From the NCBI GenBank assembly GCA_003224085.1, contig QHYK01000044.1, positions 23,562 through 87,561 on the forward strand: a stretch of 64,000 nt of DNA. Reading direction: 5' to 3'. The notes beneath the pieces were generated by a model, which searched no databases, was not told the DNA's origin, and was given only the letters and a program-made list of their open reading frames with translations. A program made the position numbers and the translations under genes. Positions 26,130-34,652 of this stretch are shown in pieces (the stretch's first letter is position 1; each line of letters opens with the position of its first letter). This DNA is from Acidobacteriota bacterium (lineage in GTDB: Bacteria; Acidobacteriota; Terriglobia; Acidiferrales; UBA7541).

Positions 26130-26621
26130 ATGAGTCCCGTCCGTCCAATTCCTGAGGGGTATCACTCTGTCGTTCCCTATCTGACCTGCAAGAACACCGC
26201 GAAGGCCATTGATTTTTACAAATCTGTTTTCGGGGCTACGGAAGTCATGCGAATGATGGGTCCCGACGGCAAAATCGGCCATGCCGAACTTAAGATCGGC
26301 GATTCTCACGTTTTTCTCTCGGACGAATTCCCCGGCATGAACAGCGCGCCGACACCGGGCGTCAAGAATGCTTGCGGAATCTTCCTTTATTTGGAGAATG
26401 TGGATGCTGCTTTCAATCGCGCGGTCGCGGCGGGCGCCAAGGTGGATATGCCGCTCGAGAATCAGTTTTGGGGCGACCGGTACGGAAAAATCACCGATCC
26501 CTTCGGCCATCAGTGGGGACTGTCACAGCATATAGAGGACGTTGCGCCCGCCGAAATGGAACGGCGCTCTAAAGAATGGCAAGCGAAAATGGCCAAAGCG
26601 GCCGCCGCGGGCAAAAGCTAA
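26130..26621 (+). CDS. VOC-family (glyoxalase/PhnB-like) protein
   Basis: A 163-residue vicinal-oxygen-chelate protein. It has two beta-alpha-beta-beta-beta halves: PYLTCKNTAKAIDFYKSVF with GATEVMRMMGPDGKIGHAEL, then GIFLYLENVDAAFNRAVAAG with DRYGKITDPFGHQWGLSQH. The pattern matches PhnB-like and bleomycin-resistance-type proteins. His45-type and Glu ligands of true glyoxalases are only partly kept. A strong AGGAGG precedes the ATG, and the transcript ends at the hairpin at 26649-26684. It may bind a small metabolite or metal chelate. The C-terminus is a Lys/Ala-rich helix. Confidence 0.85.
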   Translation: MSPVRPIPEGYHSVVPYLTCKNTAKAIDFYKSVFGATEVMRMMGPDGKIGHAELKIGDSHVFLSDEFPGMNSAPTPGVKNACGIFLYLENVDAAFNRAVAAGAKVDMPLENQFWGDRYGKITDPFGHQWGLSQHIEDVAPAEMERRSKEWQAKMAKAAAAGKS

Positions 26622-26648
26622 CTGTTTGCAATTCATTGAGCTACGAAA

Positions 26649-26684
26649 GAAGCCTCCCGGCTCTGGCCGGGAGGCTTCTTTTTT
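26649..26684 (+). terminator. rho-independent terminator after VOC gene
   Basis: A 13-bp perfect stem (GAAGCCTCCCGGC / GCCGGGAGGCTTC) with a four-base loop, followed by six T residues, 27 bases after the VOC stop codon. Confidence 0.93.
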
Positions 26685-26801
26685 GGAGAAATTTGAAGCT
26701 GCGGGAATGACTTTGGGACTTGGGTATCGTCCATCCCATCGGTGGACTCGGCGAAGTGGGACCACTCTTAGACCAAGAATAATTTCGGAACCGAGGTCGG
26801 G

Positions 26802-29150
26802 ATGGAGGGCAACAAGATGTCTCTCTGGACGCGCGGGAAGGACATTTGGCTGAGGATCAAAGCTTGGTGGTCGAAAAACTGGACGCTAATTCGTCCGGGG
26901 CCGGAGGTCCGGCGCGGAGCGGTGTGGGGAACGCTTGCTGCGGCGGCAGCGTGCGTGTTGATCGGCGGGATGTATCTGTGCACGGGATTCGGCCGCGCGT
27001 TCGACTTTGCGTTTGCGATCTTGTTTGCGGCTCTTTGCATTCCGTTGACTGCGCTGGGCGTGGCCTTGCTGCTGACGATTCTGGGCAAGCTGCCCAGGTG
27101 GGCCGCGGGATGGGTCATCGGATCCTGCGTGGTGGTCCGGATGCTGTGGGGGCCTCTGGAGCTCGGAATTCCTATGGCCATTGTGGTGGGGTTGGTGGAG
27201 GGGGTCCTGGGCGCGACGATTGCGACGTTCGTGGCGGGAGGGCTTGGGCAAGCGGCACTACGAAAGAAGATTCTCGTTTCGCTGCTCTTTGCCGGTGGGG
27301 TTGCGGGCAATGTGTATTTCGTTTGGCTTTTCGTACATCCTGGCTCGATGGATAAGCTCACGGAGTGGAAGCCGCCAGCGGAATCCATGCCGGCAAAATT
27401 GGCGGTGGAGAATCCCGGCGTGAATGGACCGTATCGCGTGCAGAAACTCTTCTATGGAGTGGGGAACGACATTCGGCGGCCGGAATATGGAAGTTCCGTG
27501 GCGGTCAAGACGCACACAGTGGATGCTTCGGGGTTTTTCAAGGATTTCAAAGGGTGGAAGCGCTGGGCGCGGAAAAAGTATTGGGGATTTGACGTAGATA
27601 AGCTGCCATTGAATGCGCGCGTGTGCTACCCCGAGGGAGCAGGGCCTTTTCCGCTGGCCTTGATTGTGCACGGAAATCACCGTATGAGCGAATTTTCCGA
27701 TCCCGGTTACGAATATCTGGGTGAATTGTTAGCGAGCCGCGGATTCATTCTTGTCTCGATTGACGAGAATTTCGTGAACGCTGGCTTGTTTCACGATCCG
27801 CCGTTGAAACCGGGCAGCGCGGTGCGGGGCTGGTTGCTGCTCGAGCACCTGAAATTGTGGAAGGAGTGGAACCAAACGGCGGGCATTCCGTTTCAGGGCA
27901 AAGTCGACTTGACGCGGATCGCGTTGATGGGACATTCGCGAGGGGGAGAAGCCGCGGCGACGGCGGCGGCGTTTAATCGAATGAAATACTATCCCGACGA
28001 CGCGAATATCAAGTTCGATTATGGATTCGCGATCAAGGCGGTGGTGGCGATTGCGCCGGCGGATGGCCAGTACAAACCCGCCGAGCAGCACCGCTGGATT
28101 CAGGACGTAAGCTACCTTACGTTGCAGGGCGCGCACGACGCCGACGTTTCGTCGTTCATGGGCAGCCGGCAGTGGGACCACGTGAAGTACACGGAACCGA
28201 GGCCGTGGTTCAAGGCCGAGGTTTACGCCTACCGCGCAAATCACGGACAGTTCAACACCGTGTGGGGCCGGGATGATGTGGGCAAACCGCTTAGCTGGCT
28301 GTGGAATTTCAAGCCCTTGATGCCGGGTGAGGAGCAGCGGCTCATCTTAAAGACGTACATTTCGGCGTTCTTGGAAGCCACGCTACTGGAACGGCGCGAG
28401 TATCTTCCTTTGTTCCAAGACTGGCGCGTGGGGCGGGAGTGGCTGCCGGAGACTCTTTATGTGAACCGATATCAGGATGCGTCGTACGTGTCGCTGGCGT
28501 CTTTTCAGGAAGATGCGGACCTAACTACGACGACAGCACCCGGCGGAAGCATCCAGGGAGAAAACTTGTCGGTATGGCATGAAGGCCACATCCCGTGGCG
28601 CCAAGGCGATCGCGACTACAACGGCGTGTTTCTCGGATGGAATCGCGCCAAGGACGCTCCGGCAGCGACGTACACATTGACCTTGCCCACAGGAGCTGCG
28701 GCGAAATGGCAGTTGGGTGAAAGCTCGACGATCGAGCTTTCGGTAGCGGCGTTGGATGAAGACGCTCCCCTTCCGGGGAAGAAGACGGAAGAAGAGAAAA
28801 AGAAAAACGAACAGGAAGACAAGTCAAAGAAAGAACGAGAGTCGCCGGATTTCACAATAGAACTAGTGTCCAGCGATGGGACGACGGCCAGTGCGCCAGT
28901 CAGCAGATTCATGGTGATCGAGCCGCCCTTTAAAGAAAAATTCGCGAAACTCGATGTCATCGATGAGAAAGGATATGAAAAAGATTGGGAGCCAGTGTTT
29001 CAGACGGTGCGCATACCGTTGACAGCGGTTCAGACGCCGAATGGGGCGAAACGGTTTGATCCGGGAAAGCTCACCGCCGTGAGGCTGAAATTTGACCGGA
29101 CGGCAATGAGTGAGATTTGCATTAGCGGAATCGGGTTTGGGAAGCGCTAA
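26802..29150 (+). CDS. membrane-anchored alpha/beta hydrolase with C-terminal beta domain
   Basis: A 782-residue protein. Residues 35-185 hold about five membrane helices (AVWGTLAAAAACVLIGGMYL, FDFAFAILFAALCIPLTALG, VGLVEGVLGATIATFVAGGL and others). A periplasmic alpha/beta-hydrolase domain follows: PFPLALIVHGNHRMSEFSD (oxyanion region), the nucleophile elbow ALMGHSRGGEAAATAA and a late His in AYRANHGQFNTVWGRD. The C-terminal 250 residues are beta-rich, with a Lys/Glu-rich spacer (KKTEEEKKKNEQEDKSKKER). The hydrolase resembles chlorophyllase and dienelactone-hydrolase types. I kept the ATG at 26802 (GAGG upstream); an ATG at 26817 is also possible. The substrate is unknown, and the fusion architecture is unusual. 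Confidence 0.75.
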   Translation: MEGNKMSLWTRGKDIWLRIKAWWSKNWTLIRPGPEVRRGAVWGTLAAAAACVLIGGMYLCTGFGRAFDFAFAILFAALCIPLTALGVALLLTILGKLPRWAAGWVIGSCVVVRMLWGPLELGIPMAIVVGLVEGVLGATIATFVAGGLGQAALRKKILVSLLFAGGVAGNVYFVWLFVHPGSMDKLTEWKPPAESMPAKLAVENPGVNGPYRVQKLFYGVGNDIRRPEYGSSVAVKTHTVDASGFFKDFKGWKRWARKKYWGFDVDKLPLNARVCYPEGAGPFPLALIVHGNHRMSEFSDPGYEYLGELLASRGFILVSIDENFVNAGLFHDPPLKPGSAVRGWLLLEHLKLWKEWNQTAGIPFQGKVDLTRIALMGHSRGGEAAATAAAFNRMKYYPDDANIKFDYGFAIKAVVAIAPADGQYKPAEQHRWIQDVSYLTLQGAHDADVSSFMGSRQWDHVKYTEPRPWFKAEVYAYRANHGQFNTVWGRDDVGKPLSWLWNFKPLMPGEEQRLILKTYISAFLEATLLERREYLPLFQDWRVGREWLPETLYVNRYQDASYVSLASFQEDADLTTTTAPGGSIQGENLSVWHEGHIPWRQGDRDYNGVFLGWNRAKDAPAATYTLTLPTGAAAKWQLGESSTIELSVAALDEDAPLPGKKTEEEKKKNEQEDKSKKERESPDFTIELVSSDGTTASAPVSRFMVIEPPFKEKFAKLDVIDEKGYEKDWEPVFQTVRIPLTAVQTPNGAKRFDPGKLTAVRLKFDRTAMSEICISGIGFGKR

Positions 29151-29174
29151 CCTCAGAGTGGAGAGAACTGCATG

Positions 29175-30029
29175 ATTGCCACCACGTATTCGTGGCCGAC
29201 CGTCCTGGGGCTGATCGAGTCGCCCATGGCCGCAGGCTGCGGCTATTGGACCCGACCATGGAATGGCGGACGATTGTCGGGGTGATCGGGGATGTGCGCC
29301 ACGACGGCCAGGATAGCGGGGCTAACCCGGAAACCTACTTGCCGGATTCGCAAATTCCGTTTTCGGGGTTGGACATGACCTTGACCGTTCGGACGGCCAT
29401 CGCACCGCTCGCATTATCTTCAGCGATTCGCAGCGCGGTCCAATCCATCAACCCCGATCAACCGGTTTACGATATCAATCGGCGAGCCCCGATCTCGCGC
29501 TCTGCTGCTTAGCGGATTTGCCATTATCGCAGTGATTTCGGCCTCGATCGGCATTTACGGCGTAATGACATATGGGGTCGGGAGCCGCATGCTCGGACTG
29601 CGAGCCGCGCTAGGCGCGGACCCGGGCGTGCTGACGCGGCTCGTTTTGCGGCAGGCGGGAATCGTGGCCGCGACCGCGATCATCGGGCTCATCGGCGCGG
29701 GCGCTCTGCTACGGCTGGCGCGCAGCCTGCCGTACGGAGTCGGGGCCATAGATGTCGCGACGTCCACGCTGCCAGCGCTGCTGTTATTCGGAGTCACGCT
29801 CGGCGCGGCATATGTTCCCGCGCGCAGAGCTGCGCGCGTCGATCCCACAACCGTGTTGCTGAAGAGTAGCCGTTCACGGCCTGCGCGCCCATTATTACCG
29901 ATTCGTTCGGTCCATATGAGAGTGACCATCGACCATTTGCGGGCGGCGTGCGCCCAGGCGCCGAATGATGATCGCGCGGCATGCGATTACGCGTCCGCAT
30001 TATGGGCGCGCGGCGAAAATCGGGCTTAG
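29175..30029 (+). pseudogene. fragment of ADOP/MacB-type ABC transporter permease
   Basis: Two frames together cover the C-terminal part of an acidobacterial duplicated-orphan-permease (ADOP) protein. The first contains WRTIVGVIGDVRHDGQDSGA, then SSAIRSAVQSINPDQPVYDI (MacB periplasmic domain). It stops at 29512, and the second frame continues SASIGIYGVMTYGVGSRMLG, ADPGVLTRLVLRQAG and YVPARRAARVDPTTVLLKSS (FtsX domain and C-terminus). The N-terminal half and any start codon are missing and at least one frameshift is present. Intact ADOPs are orphan efflux permeases. Confidence 0.72.
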
Positions 30030-30259
30030 GACCTCACAACGCGAGGGGGTAACGTGATAAGGGTCCCGATGTTTGACGTTTTGTGTGGTTAATGCGGAAG
30101 GGCACCAGTAATCATAATTAGAGTCACGCGTGCGCGCGACGCAAGTCACGGGAACGGTGGGTGAGAAAGCTTGCCGGGGCAGAATTCACTTGTAAAACGC
30201 GGTGTGCGCGGAATTGCTTAACAGTCCTAGCCAAAAGGCCGCAAGCCCGGAAGAAATCT

Positions 30260-31126
30260 TCACTTCTTTCGAAAGAGACAAACGCCGGACCAGGGCCGGT
30301 TTCCTGCTGGCTGCTTACTTTCAGGCCAATGGCCAAGCAGCCGCAAGAAGAACGGCGGCCGCTTGAATTGAGTAGCGGTCTTCAGGATTCCTTTCACTTC
30401 CGTCGGCTCCCAGCCATGGGCTTTGAAGAAATCAGGTCCTTCCGCAGGGGCGAATTTGAAAGGCGCCCCGATTTCGCTCAAGTGCTTGCCCGTGGTTTTC
30501 TGCATCATTCTGAGAAGTCCGGGTGAGGCTATGTCCAAAATCCAACCGTGAAAATTCGTGCCGCCGGCTAGATCGTTGGCGAGAACGCCAACTTCGTCCG
30601 CGCTCAAATAAATGAGCAATCCTTCGGTCAACACTAAGATTTTCTGCGCGCGGCGGTTGAGTTCCTCAAAGAGCGTTCGCCGCGCGTTGCCGTCGGCCAA
30701 ATCCAGTCGAATTCTTTGGAGCGTGCAGGTCGGCGTCTCGTTCGCAAGAATCTCTTCTTTGTACGCGAGGATTTCCGGCAAATCGACTTCCAGCCATTGC
30801 AACGATGCGGCCAGCTTCATGCGATAGGGACGCGCATCCAAGCCTGCTGCGAGATTTAAGACCAGGTCCACGCCTTGCTTCAGCTCTTGTTCGATAAAAC
30901 GGTCGAAGAGGTACGTTCGCGTGACCCAGGCCCAGGCGTGCTTGTTGCCATCGGGGAGGGTATTGGCAATGTCTACGCCGTGTTGTCCGCACAAACGCCG
31001 AGCATACCGATCGCGGAAGATCGCGTCCGGCCGCTCTGTTTCTCGCGCGCGAAAGTATGCCGCCCACCGCGCTGTATCGGAAATGTTGCGCGCTACTTGA
31101 GGCTGCGCAGTTTGTGTTTTGGCCAT
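30260..31126 (-). CDS. LCM-type SAM methyltransferase (TIGR00027 family)
   Basis: A 288-residue methyltransferase of the leucine-carboxyl-methyltransferase fold. Typical features are NISDTARWAAYFRARETERP, FRDRYARRLCG, the SAM motif VLNLAAGLDARPYRM near residue 85 and LEVDLPEILAYKEEI. The segment LVLTEGLLIYLSADEV is the family motif downstream of the SAM site. Bacterial members methylate polyketide or other small-molecule carboxylates or hydroxyls; the substrate is unknown. The gene is alone on the minus strand, 110 bases from the ROK kinase gene. The C-terminal 40 residues are less typical but uninterrupted. Confidence 0.88.
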   Translation of the reverse strand: MAKTQTAQPQVARNISDTARWAAYFRARETERPDAIFRDRYARRLCGQHGVDIANTLPDGNKHAWAWVTRTYLFDRFIEQELKQGVDLVLNLAAGLDARPYRMKLAASLQWLEVDLPEILAYKEEILANETPTCTLQRIRLDLADGNARRTLFEELNRRAQKILVLTEGLLIYLSADEVGVLANDLAGGTNFHGWILDIASPGLLRMMQKTTGKHLSEIGAPFKFAPAEGPDFFKAHGWEPTEVKGILKTATQFKRPPFFLRLLGHWPESKQPAGNRPWSGVCLFRKK

Positions 31127-31236
31127 GAGTCTTGTTCCTCAGGAAATGACAGGCACTTGCCTCTCTGGGCTCGTCGTTAGTCTGACGCAACCGCGTGAAG
31201 TTGGGCGGGAAAAAGTTCTAGCAAGGTGCGCGCGAC

Positions 31237-32160
31237 TCACTCCAGCGGCCAGAGCCAGGCAGCACCGCGCACGCCGCTGGAATCTCCGTGTTTTGCGGGA
31301 ACCAGAGGCGTGTCCGCTTCTTTTCCAAAAACATATTTTGCCAGCCGTCCCGGAACATTTTTGTAGATGCGCGACATTTGCGAAGCGCCTCCGCCCATCA
31401 CGATCACGTCGGGGTCGAGCAGATTGATGACCCCGGACAGCCCGCGCGTCAGCCGGTCTTCGAAGCGCTCCAACGCCGCCAGGGCCGCGGGTTCTCCAGC
31501 TTCGCTTCTCGCGAGAATCTCGGGCCCGTGAAGAGAAATGGTTGTTGCGCGCTCGTAGTCTTTCTCAAGGCCGGTCCCGGAAATCCACGTTTCGATGCAG
31601 CCGTTTTTCCCGCAGTAGCAGGGGGGCCCGGGAAATTCCTCCGCGCGCATCCAAGGGAGAGTGTTGTGCCCCCATTCGCCGGCAACGCCATTCGAACCGC
31701 CGTGGACGCGGCCATCCACGGCGATTCCGCCGCCGCAGCCCGTGCCAAGAATCACCCCCAAGACGATATGTTTGCCGGCTCCCGCTCCGTCTGTGGCTTC
31801 GGAAACCGCGAGGCAATTCGCATCGTTCGCGCAACGAACTTCACGGCTGAGGGCCCGGCTTAAATCTTTGTCAAAGGGCTTTCCGTTAAGCCAGGTGGAA
31901 TTCGCATTCTTAACGAGACCGGTTCGCGTGGAAACGGTTCCTGGGATTCCCACACCCACGCTTCCGACGCGGCCAAGTTGCTTCTCCATTTCCTTCACGC
32001 CATCCGCAATGGCGCGCACGGTGGCCTCGTAATCGAATCGCGGGGTGGGGATACGGTGCCGGTGCAATTCGACGCCGTCACGTTCGAGGGCGACGAACTC
32101 GATTTTTGTTCCCCCAAGATCCACGCCAATGCGAACGGAATCTCGTTTCTGAACAGCCAT
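31237..32160 (-). CDS. ROK-family sugar kinase
   Basis: A 307-residue cytoplasmic sugar kinase. ATG 32160 puts the ATP-binding motif [20 protein letters not shown] at the N-terminus; a 10-residue extension is possible. ROK features include [19 protein letters not shown], the catalytic Asp in [39 protein letters not shown], and the zinc motif [20 protein letters not shown] followed by [13 protein letters not shown] (His and three Cys ligands). It phosphorylates a hexose, likely fructose, glucose or N-acetylhexosamine. The MFS gene starts about 160 bases away on the opposite strand, so a shared promoter region and a transport-kinase link are plausible. Confidence 0.92.
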   Translation of the reverse strand: MAVQKRDSVRIGVDLGGTKIEFVALERDGVELHRHRIPTPRFDYEATVRAIADGVKEMEKQLGRVGSVGVGIPGTVSTRTGLVKNANSTWLNGKPFDKDLSRALSREVRCANDANCLAVSEATDGAGAGKHIVLGVILGTGCGGGIAVDGRVHGGSNGVAGEWGHNTLPWMRAEEFPGPPCYCGKNGCIETWISGTGLEKDYERATTISLHGPEILARSEAGEPAALAALERFEDRLTRGLSGVINLLDPDVIVMGGGASQMSRIYKNVPGRLAKYVFGKEADTPLVPAKHGDSSGVRGAAWLWPLE

Positions 32161-32204
32161 CGTGCGCGTCCCCTTTCGAACGGAGAGCATTCTACCTTGC
32201 GGGC

Positions 32205-32275
32205 TTGAATTCGGAAGTCAAAAGCAGATCCCTCCGGGATGACAATGGTGGACCTCCATCCGGCTCCTGCCTTTG
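32205..32275. repeat. dispersed repeat, copy B
   Basis: It starts TTGAATTCGGAAGTCAAAAG, continues AGATCCCTCCGGGATGACAA and ends near CGGCTCCTGC. It is about 70-80 percent alike by eye to 22405-22490. It lies between the divergent ROK and MFS genes. Confidence 0.5.
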
Positions 32276-32317
32276 CTTCGGGCGCAAGGAAGCCCGGTGT
32301 GGTAGCATTTCGGAAGT

Positions 32318-33643
32318 TTGACGCCTAACGCCAAGAAGGATGCCGCGCTTTTCCCGGTTCTCGTTTTATTTGCTGTAAACATCCTGAACTTCTACGACCG
32401 GCTGGTTCCGGGAGCGCTGGTCGAGCCGATCCGCAAAGAATTTCACCTGAGCGACACGCAAATCGGCCTGTTGGGAAGCATATTTATTTGGCCGTACGCG
32501 GTCATTGGGATGCTGATGGGGCGCCTGGCGGATTCGGGGAGCCGCAAGAAACTGCTGGCATGGGGATTGGCCGTGTGGGCATCCCTGACCGCCTGCGCCG
32601 CGATGGCTGCCAATTATTCGATGGTGCTGTTTTCACGCCTGGGCGTGGGCCTGGGAGAAGCGACGTGCGCGCCGGCGGCGACGAGCTGGCTGGGTGATCT
32701 TTATCCGCCAGCAAAGCGTTCGCGCGTCCTGGCCCTGTTCATGCTCGGCGTGCCCATCGGCAGTGCGATGGCTGCCTTTTTCAGCGGAGTGATGGCCCAG
32801 GCCTACGGATGGCGGGCTGCAATGGCGCTGGCCGGAGCGCCGGCAGTGCTGCTGGTTCCGGCGTTGCTCATGATGCAGGAACCGCAGCGCGGGGCCAGTG
32901 AAGCGCTGCGCGGCGCAGGGCCGCGCACATCGGTGTGGACCCTTCTCCGCCTAAAAACACTTTGGTGGATCATCGCATCCGGCGTTTTTCTCAATTTTAA
33001 TTTGTACGCCATCGCCACATTCTTGCAGGCGTTCCTGAGCCGCGTGCACGGCTTGTCACTGGCATCGTCCGGCACTGCAACAGGTGTGGTGTATTTAATC
33101 GGAGGGTTGGGCGGAGGCCTGAGCGCGGGATACTTGGGCGATGCCATCGTCCAGCGGAGGAAGGATGGGCGTATGCTTTGCGCGGCGGCGGCGGCTTTAA
33201 TCGCTGTGCCGCTCTCCAGTCTCGCCATCCTGCGGCCTGCCGGATCATTGCCCACCGCGATTGTTTTCTTCGTGCTCACTTATGGGGCGCTAACCACGTA
33301 CTACGGGTTTGTGTACTCCGCCATCCAGGACATCGTGGCGCCTAATCAGCGTGGAATCGCCATGGCCATCTACTTCATGGCCATGTACCTGTGCGGAGCC
33401 TCCTTTGGCCCGCTCCTGACGGGGCATCTGAGCGACCGGCTGGCGCACCGCGCGGCGGCTTTGGCGGGTTCGCCGGTCGTGACCGAAGCTTTTCGGGCGG
33501 TCGGACTGCAGCAAGCCATGCTGGTTATTCCGATTCTTTCCGCCGCGCTGGCCGGGGTGCTCTACATGGGCTCCCGGACCATTGCTTCCGACATCGCCCG
33601 GCGTGAATCCTTCGCTCTCGAACCCGCGCTTGACTCTAACTAG
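32318..33643 (+). CDS. MFS transporter, spinster-like
   Basis: A 441-residue carrier with twelve predicted helices. The initial codon is a TTG at 32318 without a strong ribosome site, and no ATG in frame gives the complete first helix. Motifs: NFYDRLVPGALVEPIRKEFH (helix 1 loop), SIFIWPYAVIGMLMGRLADS with GSRKKLLAWG (A-motif), and RLGVGLGEATCAPAATSWLG with DLYPPAKRSRVLALFMLGVP, a strong signature of spinster-type MFS members. Family members move lipids, sugars or organic acids. Its position beside the ROK kinase suggests sugar import, but this is inference. Confidence 0.88.
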   Translation: MTPNAKKDAALFPVLVLFAVNILNFYDRLVPGALVEPIRKEFHLSDTQIGLLGSIFIWPYAVIGMLMGRLADSGSRKKLLAWGLAVWASLTACAAMAANYSMVLFSRLGVGLGEATCAPAATSWLGDLYPPAKRSRVLALFMLGVPIGSAMAAFFSGVMAQAYGWRAAMALAGAPAVLLVPALLMMQEPQRGASEALRGAGPRTSVWTLLRLKTLWWIIASGVFLNFNLYAIATFLQAFLSRVHGLSLASSGTATGVVYLIGGLGGGLSAGYLGDAIVQRRKDGRMLCAAAAALIAVPLSSLAILRPAGSLPTAIVFFVLTYGALTTYYGFVYSAIQDIVAPNQRGIAMAIYFMAMYLCGASFGPLLTGHLSDRLAHRAAALAGSPVVTEAFRAVGLQQAMLVIPILSAALAGVLYMGSRTIASDIARRESFALEPALDSN

Positions 33644-33702
33644 TTTGAGATTGCTTTGAAAATGTGGGCAACAAACAAAAATGCTGCAACTGACGGATGA
33701 AG

Positions 33703-34491
33703 CTACTGCGTGAGGAAGAGGCGACTGGCGTTCACGAGCGCGGTGAAGTCGGCGGCAATTTTCGCGGCCACTTTCTTGAGTTCTTCTTCACCGGGATCGC
33801 GAGACACCTCGAAGCGCTCCGCCGGTGCGTAAGAAGTCACCGTGATGACGGGGCCGTGGCGTGGGTCAGGGGCGGGGGGATCGGCCAATGCGTAGAGGGG
33901 CTGCTCTGGCCGGGCGAGACTGTTGACGCCGACATAGAGAATCAGATTGGGACCTACAGGTTCCCCACCGACCAGCAGACGGCGCGCGCGATTCTGCTCA
34001 TCAGCCTCGGCAAAAACGCCGCGAATCCGCACACCCTGTTCCGGAAGGACCGCGCTAGAAGGAAGACGCCGCGCGTTGTAGCCCGCCTGCGTGAGAGCCC
34101 GAATAATATTCTCCGATACCGCGTTGACCAGCGCGTTGGCCTGATCGGCGGGACTATCTTCCGTGGAAGTGCCCGAGGAATCAGGCGTTTGCGTTGCTGA
34201 GCCGGAAGCCGGGACCGAGGGTGTTGTTCTTGGGACTCCGGAAGGAGACCGTGAAGCGCTTCTAGTGCGGGAAGGCGGGGACGTGCGCGTTGCGGGCTTA
34301 GGTGGCGACTCGCGGTGAACCACGTCCAAATCGAAATCGCTAACATAAACGGTCATTGCTCCGGCAGGCGCGGCAGTTGCTGACGGCGGCGGGGAAGGAT
34401 TCGGGTCGGGCGGCGCTTGCTGAGGACTCGCATAGGCAGTCCTGCACAAGGAGATAAAAACGAAAAGAATCCAAGGGCGAAAAAACTTCAT
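33703..34491 (-). CDS. DUF4410-like secreted protein
   Basis: A 262-residue protein. ATG 34491 (GAGGAA upstream) leads into a signal peptide (FFRPWILFVFISLCRTAYAS). A long Pro/Ser/Thr-rich linker (residues 20-110) follows, and then a domain reading ANALVNAVSENIIRALTQAG with YNARRLPSSAVLPEQGVRIR, VYVSDFDLDVV and EELKKVAAKIAADFTALVNA. This arrangement is like DUF4410 proteins, which are periplasmic or outer-membrane-linked and of unknown function. The segment MTVYVSDFDLDVVHRESPPK lies before the linker, so the fold appears split by the low-complexity insert. The gene is 26 bases from the end of the xylulokinase frame region on the same strand. Confidence 0.6.
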   Translation of the reverse strand: MKFFRPWILFVFISLCRTAYASPQQAPPDPNPSPPPSATAAPAGAMTVYVSDFDLDVVHRESPPKPATRTSPPSRTRSASRSPSGVPRTTPSVPASGSATQTPDSSGTSTEDSPADQANALVNAVSENIIRALTQAGYNARRLPSSAVLPEQGVRIRGVFAEADEQNRARRLLVGGEPVGPNLILYVGVNSLARPEQPLYALADPPAPDPRHGPVITVTSYAPAERFEVSRDPGEEELKKVAAKIAADFTALVNASRLFLTQ

Positions 34492-34652
34492 GTCGTTCCT
34501 CAAAACGCGAAATTTGACAATAGTTAGATGAGAGCGGGCTGAGAACTGCCACATTTTGTACCAGATGAACGCACGCAAATTATACCAGATGAAGTCATGG
34601 AAAAGCGGGGTGCCCTTACCGCCCAAATCGCAAGGAACTGCTCAAAATGACG

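Noticed and set aside
26130..26621. Lactoylglutathione lyase (GloA)
   Set aside because: The VOC fold is present, but the complete His/Glu metal set of GloA is not evident; PhnB-like is a safer call.
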